64,000 bases of DNA from Scatophagus argus. Lineage: Eukaryota; Chordata; Actinopteri; Scatophagidae. The DNA lies in NCBI RefSeq assembly GCF_020382885.2, contig NC_058494.1, positions 28,685,225-28,749,224 on the forward strand, written 5' to 3'. The stretch's first letter is position 1, and every line of letters begins with the position of its first letter. The position numbers and the translations under genes were made by a program. The notes beneath the pieces were generated by a model. It saw only the letters and a list, made by a program, of their open reading frames with translations, ran no database searches and had not been told where the DNA came from. Positions 1 through 37,300 of the stretch are shown piece by piece.

Positions 1-3435
<3,435 letters not shown>

Positions 3436-6400
3436 GAAGACGGCTGTCAGTCAAACAGAGAAGCAGGAGGGGTTGAAACCTCGGACAACATTTGGTGAAC
3501 TGGTTCATTGAACTGGGCTGTGCCAGGTTTGTGTGACCCGGGTCTTGGACAAACTGGAAGTGGGTCCAGCTGGAGCTGTTGGAGATCAACACCTGTTTCC
3601 AAACTGTTTTCAATGGATCACACTTTCAATCTCATGCAAAGTGTTTGTAAGACAAATGAGTGACCCAGCTGAGGGACTGCATTGGTGTTTATGATGTGGA
3701 CACATGTCACAGCTGAGGTCTAAGACCGAGCAGCCAAGACTGAGACCAGCAGAAAATTTCGACCACTTTCATGGTTATTTAGATCTTAAAGGTGAGGGAC
3801 AGGTGTACTGCAGTACCCTGTGACATCATTCGCTGTAGCCAGTAAGAACCTTTTTTCTGCTTCTGTTTTCATTTAATTTCCTCACTCCCTCTCTCTGATT
3901 GGCCAGGCAGTATAGAGTGTCACAACATCACAGATCAATCAGTTCAGGACAAGAAGTGAAAGTGTGAAATGAGACGCAGCTCAGTGATGTTTACTTCCTG
4001 TTTCAGAGTCACCCTGTACTCGGAATTCAGATCAGGTCCAGGATCAGGTCCAGAATCAGTGTGGATGTGGGCTTAGATTCTGTTGAACATCAGCTGATTA
4101 GCTGAAGTTAACGTCACATGCTGCCTTCACACCTTTACTCATCTGTCAACCTGCAGCCATGACGTTCGCCTCAGATATTAGAGCTCAGTCCTCATCCAAA
4201 ATCTTGAAAACGAATTCACACTGTGAGGACAAAACATGACAGTATTACGGTGGTTCTCACAGAGTACACTACACGGCCACAGCTGGTCCTGGCCCTCCAC
4301 AACCCAGATCTGGACCAAAACAGTGCAATAAAAGAGACAGTGATGACTGAGAGGACAAAGTCTTCAGACTCGACTGCTGCAGCTGAACCTGATGATCCAA
4401 ACCTGCATGGCCTAACAGAAGGTTTGTTCTGATCTGAGTGCAGAAACAGCTTGAGATAAGTTTGATTCCAGTTTCAGGTCACCTGATGACTTCAATCATC
4501 CAGTGAGCCTGAACTTTATAATAGTGAATGAAATATCTAAACTAACTGTCACCAACAGCAAGAAAGTTAACTTAAAGTTCTTTAGACAGAGTCGCATCTG
4601 TAGAGAAAAGGTCGTCCTTGTGGTGTTGTGTGTGTGATCATCCAGTCTGACGGACAGGTGAGGTGACCAGCGTCAAGTATAAGCAGCTCAGAGGTGAGAA
4701 CCATCAAACTGGTCGTGGTTCTGCTGTGTCTCCTTTAGCTCTCCGTCTGTTAGCCCGTTGATAATGACAAGATGTGTCAGGATCTGTTGAAGGTTTGAAT
4801 GGCAGAGTTCACACACACACACACACACGTGTATATAAAAGTTTTGTGTCTTTACCTGATGAGTTGAAGCCATGTTATTGAGTTGTTTGTTTCAGTGCTT
4901 TCAGCCATCTGCCTGTGAGCTGAGCCACAGACTGCGACTCTGACCTGGACTGAACTGTTGAAACATCTCGTATGTCTGGAGAACCCATGGAACATTTAGA
5001 ACAACTACAGTCCCTTTACTCACTGAACACTGGACCTGCTTCAGACTGACTGCCTTGTCTTCCTCTGACACACCGGAAGTCCAGGTTCAAACATGTAACT
5101 GACTGAATGCTGCTGCTTGGTGCTTTATTATTTGTTGAATTTAGAAGTCAGAGTTCACAAAAATTCCTTTGGTGGTCCTCAGCTCAGTGACAGATACTGC
5201 AGCAGGCTGGATGGATGCCACATCTTTATCCTCTGATAGGTTTCTGTCCTTGCTTATCGTACAGTCTGATGGGGGCGTTAACATTCCTCCATCAGATATT
5301 TCTGATCGTCAGCATCTATCCAAGACCCCCAAGACCTCTCTCTGCCTCTGAAACAGTCTGATACACCATCATACCCATCTTAACTCCCCAGTCCCCCTAA
5401 TGTCCTCTTAAACCTCTCAAATCCTCCTCCTTCTAAGATTTTCTAGTGTCCCTCCAGTACCTTGTTAGACCCCATCATACCTCTCCTGTAATCTTCAATA
5501 CCTTCTCCCTCCCCCAGTTCTCTCAGACCCTGCACAGCTGGACCAAGGCAACAGGAATAGGACATGAGCCGTACAGTATCCTTAGCCTCCACGACCCTTC
5601 CATTATCAAAATTTGAGGTTGGTATCCACAAAAGTGCTTAATTCTGTGTCAGAGATGGAGTTTGAATGCGGTGCATTGGTTAATTGGAACAACCAGAGTA
5701 GCTCTCCTGTTTTGCCAAAAAAAGCTTAGCAGTTTGTATGTTGTCATACTGGCAGTAATGCATTCTGCGGTAGGTTTTCAACAGCGTGACAGTTACAGTG
5801 TCTGCAGTGGAAACCCTGTCTGATCGTGGGTTTAGGCACACATGTCATCTGCTGAGTAGCTTGAGGATGGAAGGTCTGGGCAGATAGAGGCTAACCTATC
5901 ATTCTCCTTCTGCTTGTTCTGAATTATTATGATTATTAATTTTGTAACTATTAAATCCTCTTATTTCCTCTGAAACCTCCCACTAGCCCTCTTTTACGCT
6001 TTTAAATCCCTGAGACCCTTTTACACCCTTTGGTATGAAAAGCTGCTGATGCCCCATCATAACCTCCTCTAACCCCAGTCTGCCTTTACTACCCCATCAT
6101 ATAATCCCTGTACTTTTGAACACCCATGGAAAACCTCCAACCCCCACCCCACTGAAACCTCCCAATCCCCTCGAAAATTTCATGGTTCTCCTGATGGTCT
6201 GAAATCCTGTGCTGCCCTCTGCTGGACACTCAGCGTCTCTTCAGTTTTTCTGATGTTCAGCTGTAAATAAACAATATAAACACTGACTCTCTTCTTCTCT
6301 GCAGTGTTCTTTCACACGTGTTCATATTTGTTTGCTGTACTGATGAAATGAAATGAAATATTAAAATATTATTGCTCTGTGGTGCATTACGAGCTATTGT

Positions 6401-6735
6401 GCACAGAGAAGTTTTCATTTTATTGTCAGTTTTATTAAACATCAAACTATAATCTGGTATTGATAGACTGTTGTTTAAGTTTTATTGAAGGTTTTATTAC
6501 CTGTGAGTTAAATTCAGCAGCTCAACGGTTTTGTTTTCTCACACTGTCACATGACAGCAGCTGTGAGTTGAGGTTGCCGCCCTCATCAACCTGCAGGCGT
6601 GTGAAATTACAGTCACGAACAAGACGCCGAGCTGACAGAACATGTCTCAGCAGGGCATTTACAGCACGTTTTGCTGAGATGTACGGGACATGAACCTGAA
6701 CCTGAACCTGTGTTCAGTCCCCTGAACACAGCATC
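3436..6735. other. tmem178 3' UTR and tmem178-sos1 intergenic sequence
   Basis: No gene is supported here. The first 0.9 kb, to the AATAAA at 4327-4332, is probably tmem178 3' UTR. A short CA run is at 4810-4828, and a C/T-rich section with many CCTC/ACCC runs covers about 5340-5530 and 5960-6180. The open frames in this stretch are short and have no family resemblance. Confidence 0.6.
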
Positions 6736-6975
6736 AAGTTAAAGTTAAAGTTAAGTTAAGTTAAAGTGACATATTTTGTCATTGGAGGGAACTCACTCCA
6801 ACGAAATTTGTTCTCTGCATTTAACCCACCCATGTGACGTGCACACACACACAGCAAACCCGGGGCAGTGGGCGACCGCGTGCAGCGCCCGGGGAGCAGT
6901 GGGGGTTAGGTACCTTGCTCAAGGGTACCTCAGCCATGGACCAATGGATCAATGGAGAGCTCGTCCACCTGGGAT
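6736..6975 (+). repeat. Widespread teleost interspersed repeat (SINE-like)
   Basis: It begins with TTAAAG/TTAAG iterations and continues through TCTGCATTTAACCCA, a short CA run, GCGCCCGGGGAGCAGT and TTGCTCAAGGGTACCTCAG. This arrangement is typical of a very common fish repeat with the CTCAAGGGCACCTCAG motif. I recognise the type, not a specific subfamily. Confidence 0.6.
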
Positions 6976-7737
6976 TTAAACCCATCCAAACTGAGATTAA
7001 AACATTAGTCAACAAGTAGACAATAATGTGCTGTTACTGTCTAACATGACAAACTGGACATTGAAGGCTGAGTCAGTAACCTCATGAAATATTCCAGCCT
7101 TATTTTCATCTCAGCTGCAGTTTAAAAGTCCTGTTTCACTGCGAATGATGTTTTTGGATAAACCAGGGGTCTGTTACATGAAGTGAAATGACCAAATAAA
7201 CCAGGTTTATTTCACTTAGTCTCGCTCAATTTTACTTGGTTTGGTTTAACAAACCAAATCCAACATAGTTCAGTCACTGTGGCAGCCTATGTGGGACATC
7301 TGATGTGGTCTGGGGCAGGCTAACTGAGGCTAAGCTTCAGTTGTTATTGCAAAAAAATTAATTCTAACCAGAAATGCAGTATCAACGATCATTTTTGATT
7401 CACTTCATAATACATTGTTGGCTTGATGTGATTTAAAGGTTGCATGGAGATATTTTCACAAAATATTTTTTGTCTGCTTTCTGAAAACGTGGACTGAAAA
7501 ATGTCCCAGAATTCTGGTTCCAGTTGCTGTTTTCTAATATTTCCTGATGTCAGGTTGTTTGTTTGTGTGGTGTGTATAAATACCTCTGGGCCTTCACGAT
7601 TCTGTCCCTGATCAACTGGATTTGAGTGTATTAAAATGTCAGAAATGAACATACATTGTGGTTATTGTTTGTAGTAGCAGCTGTGGGAGTAGTAGGACGA
7701 GTTCTCTTACATGTTGCGGAACTGCTGATGGGGAAGA

Positions 7738-7745
7738 TGACGTCA
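7738..7745. promoter_or_regulatory. Palindromic CRE (TGACGTCA) upstream of sos1
   Basis: A full consensus CREB/ATF site lies about 830 bases before the sos1 ATG. About 60 bases downstream is an NRF1-like TGCGCATGCC (7806-7815). Both sit at the edge of a GC- and CpG-richer stretch (about 7740-8570) without an obvious TATA box, as expected for a housekeeping promoter. Occupancy is inferred. Confidence 0.5.
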
Positions 7746-7879
7746 GGCCGTCTCCTTGAGCCACGCACTCCAGAGTCCCGCCCATGTTCGTCAGAATCTG
7801 TCCATTGCGCATGCCCAAGTCTACGGAACCGCACACAGGAGTCACAACAAACGACAGCCGTTGGCTGCGAGCGGCCGTT

Positions 7880-8573
7880 AGCTCAGTGACTGTCAGGAGG
7901 CCGGGGCTGGAGCTGCCGTTTGAGAGGGTCCGGACACACACGGTGGAGGAGTGGGGCTTCAGCTACCGGAGCCGCCCCGCCGTTCGGTTAGAATGTTAGC
8001 ACCGGAGCAGAGAGCAGAGCGCCGAACAGCCCGCTGATTCACACCGATAACCCGGATAACCCCCACAGTCCACACACACACGCGCGCAGACCAACGTTAA
8101 CTAGCATCTGGTAATCGGTGCGTTCGGGAAACCAGTCCGCTGCCGATGGACCTTCAGCTGGCTGCTAGCCGCTGCTAACTTTAGCCCGACAAGCTACATG
8201 CTAACAGGCTAACACATTAAGCAGCCAGCTCAGCAGCGTTAGCGAACTGTTATTGCGGAGCGGCTGGCGGTCACCATGCTATCATCCCGGTAAACAGAAG
8301 TATATCCAACAACCCAGCAACAGCTAGGTGCTAGCCGTGGAGCTAACGGTTAGCTGAGCAACATCTGGCCGCAGCCAGCTCTCCTTGTAGCGGCCGAGGA
8401 TGGTCGCAGTGACAGCAGCTGCTCTGGAGGAACGACCTGCCCCCGCTGGACGTTCTGAGGCTCCTAGCTTCGCCCTCCCTGCTGGAGTGAGGCTCAGGTT
8501 GTCAGCGTTCATGTAAACCGGTGAATCGTGCGTGTCGGCCCCGCTGCGGCGCTCAGACCCCGCAGCAGCAGCC
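7880..8573 (+). promoter_or_regulatory. sos1 promoter / 5' UTR region
   Basis: CpG-rich sequence leads to the sos1 start codon at 8574 with no coding feature of its own. The transcription start cannot be fixed from sequence. The context around the ATG (GCAGCCATGC) fits a good initiation site and gives the family N-terminus. Confidence 0.5.
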
Positions 8574-31630
<23,057 letters not shown>

Positions 31631-32149
31631 TTGGACAGTCTGGACTTCCTGAAGAACCAGCGCGGCTGAATGGACAGTTTGTGGAGGAGGTGGGGTTAAA
31701 CAAGCCAACACTACAGCTCATCGGGTCAGAATGAACCAAACAAAAGGATCAAGACAAGAAACAAAACATCTGATTGACCAAGCAGGGCATTCTGATCTGA
31801 TCCAGACTGGGATTAAAGTAAAGATCATGTGCCCTTATTCTGAAAAACTGATTGTGGAACATTGGAGAACTTTGGAGAACATTGTGTGTGACTTTGGTCA
31901 TTTTTTCATTTCCGTCTGTGAGCTCAAAGCTGATCGGTCCTCCTTATGTCAAACAGGGACAGAGGGGATTGTGGGTAATGAAGTGCCCCACAGGCTGAAG
32001 TGGACTTGAGGTAGGTTTGAGGGGGGCTTCAGGTACCAGAACAGAACCAAAGAGGTACTGTATTGGTTCTAGAGGACCTGATATTGATTGTCTCTGCTTG
32101 TTAATGAAGATGTAAACAAACGTGATCATTGCGTTCTTTGAAACAAGGG

Positions 32150-32155
32150 AATAAA
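32150..32155 (+). terminator. Candidate sos1 poly(A) signal AATAAA
   Basis: The canonical hexamer lies about 520 bases after the sos1 stop, in otherwise gene-free sequence. A second AATAAA-containing stretch (about 32367) is an alternative. Confidence 0.5.
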
Positions 32156-32679
32156 CATGTTTCTACCAGAGAGCTGGCTGAACAACACCAACCTGCACTG
32201 TCCTCATTTATGTCCACTGACTGGGTCCACTTCACTGTATTTCAGAGTTTGCTGATTCATTTGCAGGTTTGTGCAGCTCAGCCGCCTTCTGAATGCAAGT
32301 TTCTCTTTGAACTGAGATGAGCCGAACTGACCAAAGCCAAAACTCGTCATCCAGACGGCACAAACAAAATAAAACTCAAATATTTTATTTTATTCTATAT
32401 CTTTTCACAGTTGCCTGAAGTTCGGTGGAGTAAATCCTTCTCTGAGAGTTTAATGGTTTTTTGTTAGCTCGCTGAATGAGGCGGTGAACCAGATTCAGCT
32501 GGTTTAACTGGTGCTGTGTAAACATCTTCTGAAATGTCTGACCTGTTTGTGTGCAGCTGAAATTAATATTTATATTTAAATATTAATATTTATCCTCCAA
32601 TTGGACTTTTTGTCCAAGTTATCACTGAAGGTCAGAAAACAGATGAGTTATTTTTACATCAAATCTCTGAGTTTTCAAT

Positions 32680-32685
32680 TTTATT
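32680..32685 (-). terminator. Candidate gemin6 poly(A) signal (minus strand AATAAA)
   Basis: TTTATT on the plus strand lies about 270 bases beyond the gemin6 stop. Together with the sos1 signal it leaves about 0.5 kb between the two convergent transcripts. Confidence 0.4.
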
Positions 32686-32951
32686 TTAACAAAATGATGA
32701 AACAGGAAGTCAGAGAGAAAACTTTAATCTGAACAAACAAAATAAAGAGTTCAGATGTTTGACAGAGACATCCTGATGCACAATATGTCGAAGGTGACGT
32801 CACAGGTTGGAATCCAGCCGAGTTCTGTGACATCTGAACCACCACATCAACCTGCACTCTGGATGGTCAAGAGGCACAGCAGGTATCAGTTTGGTGGATT
32901 TGACCATCCTGACAGGTTTTAAAAGTTTTCAGTCCTGCAGGGACATCTGGA

Positions 32952-33743
32952 TTAGTCTAGATTATGTGAACTCTGAATCAGTTTCTGAATGCGGCCCAGA
33001 ATGATCTCGTTAGAGCTGCAGCAGTCCTCAGGTCCATAGGGGGCTGTGATAGTCAGGACCCCTGCCACCCTCAGCATTTCCCCGTCCTCCTTCACGGGGA
33101 CCCGATTCTTCTCCAGCCACCTCTGGATGCTCCCTCTCCGCCTCCTCAGCTCCTCTGGGTCCAGTCCATGCATCCTTTGGGGGAAGAATACGGTCTGGAG
33201 ACGCTCGGTGGTCTCCTCATCTGCTTCCTGCAGGACTTCCACCTGTTCCACAGCATGACCCATCACCACCTGCACAGACACTGCCCCCTCCACCCTGAAG
33301 CTCACCAGGACCAGACTACAAGGGAGTCAGAGATACAGATTCAGACCAGATCCACATCAGTCCTGGATCAGCAACACAGCAGCAGGAGGTGTGACATCAC
33401 TTCCTGTTGTTTTTCAACACTCTGTTGCGAGATAAAAACAAGTGACCTGTTTTCATGCTGACACTAAAAAATCCCAGAAAGACTTGAGCCTCCGACAGTT
33501 AGGAAGCAGCACTCGGACCTGCACACACCCCGACCTGTCAGTGCTGAACAGCTTTCTTATATTCTGTGTAAAGACAGCGTGTGTGTGTGTGTGTGTGTGC
33601 GTCGTCGTTCACCTGGCGGACACTGGGTCCACGGTGTGCAGCCAGCCGCTGTGCGCTTCATCTTTTCCCGCCTTCACCATCACCTGTTTGTTGACGTAAC
33701 GAATCCACTGCAGCGGACCTAACAGAGGCCAGCCGCACTCCAT
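32952..33743 (-). CDS. gemin6: Gem-associated protein 6 (SMN complex)
   Basis: Two coding exons are read on the minus strand: 33743-33613 (ATG 33743-33741) and 33315-32952 (TAA). They give 495 nt or 164 aa (human 167). Exon 1 encodes the start of the Sm-like fold (PLQWIRYVNKQVMVKAGKDE, SGWLHTVDPVSA). Exon 2 continues it (SFRVEGAVSVQVVMGHAVEQ) and carries the C-terminal helical part with RWLEKNRVPV, VAGVLTITAPYGPEDC and SSNEIILGRIQKLI, all hallmarks of Gemin6. Gemin6 pairs with Gemin7 as an Sm-fold heterodimer in the SMN complex, which loads Sm rings on snRNAs in the cytoplasm. The intron is 297 nt with GT-AG ends, and a (CA)n tract on the sense strand starts about 12 nt after its donor. The gene is convergent with sos1 and divergent from srsf7. 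Confidence 0.95.
33579..33600 (-). repeat. (CA)n beside the gemin6 donor (sense strand)
   Basis: The plus strand reads TG. In the gemin6 transcript it is a CA run about a dozen bases downstream of the exon 1 donor. Confidence 0.9.
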
Positions 33744-34399
33744 CACCGTCCTCACGATTACCACCGACCTGACGGGTCAACATGAAAACAATAATCAATA
33801 CAACGGAAGCGCGGCCGCCTGCATTTCTCTCCAACGGAAGCTTTAAAACCCTCCGTAGGAAACACAAAGCTAAAACAAAGGTTCCGCTTCCGCCTGACTG
33901 TCCTGAGTGGGCTGCTGCCGCCCAGTGTAGGTGAAGAACAGAATCCAGTAAAACACGAGCCTTCGTTTTATAACTTAATTTTAAGTTCAGTTTATACAAA
34001 TGCATAACGAGTCAAACAAATAAAATAAACTAAATGAAACAAATACATGTGTTTCACATCCAATTTGTTAAAAAAGGAAATAAAGTAGAAATTTTAAAAT
34101 CGCAACAAAAAGGAACATAAAACCAATTAATCAAAAGTAATACTGAGATAAAAAGATATTACATTAAGTTAAAAAATATAAAGTGCTGTCAAAACGCATT
34201 AATAATTTCATTTTAACCCAACATTTAACGAATAATTTACAACCGCAGAGGCCAAATTAGCAAGGATTCTGACAGGAAGTGGTTTGTTGTCTGATTTTTA
34301 CTGTCGTTGACTTTACTTCCGCCACAGTTACCGTCTCAAAGGTAGCAGCAAAGCCAAGCTGACCCGCACAGTGAGCGGACTCAGCGGACCCCTCAGAAG
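33744..34399. promoter_or_regulatory. Divergent gemin6/srsf7 promoter region
   Basis: 656 bases separate the two start codons. Four ETS-type cores are visible (CGGAAG at 33804-33809 and 33835-33840; CTTCCG at 33887-33892 and 34316-34321), two near each gene's start, and a GCGGCCGC block is near 33810. No TATA box stands at either start. The middle (about 33960-34250) is AT-rich with no feature I can name. Shared regulation is inferred from the layout. Confidence 0.6.
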
Positions 34400-37300
34400 A
34401 TGTCCCGATACGGTCGGTACGGAGGAGGTAACTGTAGCCTGCTCCGTGTTTTCAGATGTCGGTACCGGACCGTCCCTTCTCGTGGACCGAGGCTAGCTCA
34501 GTTAGCTTCATTGGTTCGTCAGATTAGTTTACTGTGGCACTGAGTGGCTGACACGTTAGCCTGTCAGTGTGTCTGAATGTAAAGACGAGTTTCATTTTAA
34601 TTCAGCAAACCGGTTAGCTGAAATAACTGTTCTTGTTCATCTTACACAGCACTTGTTTCCATTAAAGTCAAATATTATATTTGTAATAAAGAGAACCTTT
34701 TCTGTCGGATAACAGCGGCTCTGTTAGCTTCAGCTAGCCGCAGTTAGCCAGTAACTTGTTTTAGTGACGAAGTTTGTGTTTGTTGATTTTAGTTTGTCAT
34801 CATGATTATCAGATATTTGATCATATCTTTAAAGAACACGACATTTACATACACCAAGTAAATAAATAATGTCTATATTTATAATTAATTAGTTGTATTT
34901 TAATGGATCATTGTGTCACTCTCTCCAATTTGTAATTGACATTTTATATAAATTTGTCTTCTATCTTTATGAATGGTGTATTATTTTCATAATTTCCCTG
35001 AATCTTAATTTTATATTTGAAACCAAGAGGCTTTAAATATCTAATATGTAATTTTTATATTAAAATGTCTGAAATTGTTGAGACCTTTGTTACGTATTTA
35101 TTTGAGTCGAGTACTAACCTTACTGGAAAAATGTAAAAAATCGAAAAGCCAAAGTTAAAACCAGTGAAATCTGTAGTTGTAGTCAAGCTAGCAGTGCATT
35201 TCATTTTGTGTCACTGAAACCTCCAGCAGAGGCGCAGTCGCAGAGTCAAGAAGTCATTACTGAATGAAACTTTGCATCTTTTGTGTAAAGTGTGTTTGCA
35301 CTCGTTGTTGTGTTGTTGCCTGAGTCACATCATCAGTGAAGACGGATCCCACACTGCTTCGCTACGCCATCAAACTATGTATTTTGTTATTATTGATAGA
35401 CTCCAGTGACAGAAGCTACATACTGTGTCTAAAATCAACAGAATTTTGAATGGAGTTTGGTTGCACTGTACAGAGTGAGAGCAGACCCAGAAAGAATCAG
35501 GCAACATTTAAATAACATTTGAATAAAACCTTTATTTGTCTTTGGCCAGGCTTACAGATGATATGTTAACATTTGAGCTGTATAGCAAGCGTCTGATTGG
35601 CTGTTAGAGTTGTATCTGTGTCCTCCACAGAGACAAAGGTGTATGTGGGAAACCTGGGTACGGGGGCAGGGAAAGGTGAACTGGAGCGAGCCTTCCAGTA
35701 CTACGGACCCCTCAGGACTGTCTGGATCGCCAGGAACCCACCAGGGTTTGCCTTCGTAGAGTTTGAAGATGCACGAGATGCTGACGACGCCGTCCGAGGG
35801 TTAGATGGCAAGTCAGTATTCAATGTGTCAGGTTTACACGCAGCTGGTTCTGATGACCCTAACCTCTAAACCCTGACCCCCATTATACTTGGCTGTTAGT
35901 GACCCGCGACCGCCCACACTGCAAGGTCTATACGTTCAGTGTTTCCTGGCTTCTTTGAAAGCCTGGACAAATTACCTTTAATTTTCAGCAAGAAAAACTT
36001 TTGAAAATGCGTGTTGCTGGATGAGCATCAGGACTGAGACTAAAATATGAAAGTTTGTGTCGCGGTTTGAGGAGAGTCAACAGAATTTATTAAATCACCC
36101 AGTGAATCAGTTTGCAGTGAACGCTAATGAAACGAGACAGACACACCTGTGTTGAGTGGATGGCCTGACTTATCTCATTGATTGTCGCAGATTGATCTGT
36201 GGGAGTCGTGTGCGGGTTGAACTCTCCACTGGGAGTCCTCGCCGCTCTCGCTTTGACCGACCTCCCACCAGACGACCTTTTGACCCCAATGATAAGTGTT
36301 ACGAGTGTGGAGAGAAAGGCCACTATGCCTACGACTGTCATCGCTACAGCCGTCGGCACCGGAGGAGCAGGTAACCATGACGACCACCATGACTGTGGCG
36401 CCACACCATATTGATGTGCACTTTTAAGTGAGAGCAAATGGATTCTGACAAATTTAAAGTGAAGGAAAACCATGAAACGTGTTTAACTGCTATTTATCAG
36501 TCTGAACTTTGTTTTTTGTCATGTTTTCAGATTATAATTATGAATCAAACTTAAATTAACGACCCTGCTGCTCACTTTTGAATCCTCCCTCATTTGTATG
36601 AGAAGGAAGCTGCAGACAGATGATCCATCAGGGTGATCAGATCAGTGATCAGTGAACCTTGTGAAGGACCAGAATGAGGTTTCTTTAGACCAGTTGCACA
36701 GGTCCTGCTGCTACAGATGACTTCTTCACAGTCGGTTATGTGAGGGTTAAAACACTGAACACATTCATGACGTCTGCCAGATCTCCAGGTGATGAGCCGA
36801 TTCACTGTAGCTTCTGTCTCTGACTGATCTGGAGTCAGTTTGACGTCCTGGATGGTGTTGAGCCTTCTGAAATCAGTTTCATGTTTCCAAACCGAGTTAG
36901 TATTTTTTCAGGGAGTGCAGGTTGTGACAGTGTGATCATCTCTCTGCACCGTGTTGAAACAAACTCATTAATCTTAAAACTGATGATGTTTTAAAAATGA
37001 TACATTTTTTTCAAAATGTAATGTACATAAAACATGAGAGATGACTGATGATCAGTTTAAAACAGACTTGAGGTCAGTTTGTTGTTGAGCTTTTTTCCCA
37101 ATGTTTTTTTTCCCGATTTGAATGGCTGTCAGACCTGAGTCCAACAGGAAATCATCATCAAACCTGGGATCTTAGGGCCCCCTCCTCCACTCAGTCACCC
37201 TGCAACCTGATTGGATGAACAAACTGTTATCAGATCGGTCAATACGTGATCTACACACTTCGTCTTTGATTTGATTCTGTCCAGCTGCAGTTTACATTTA

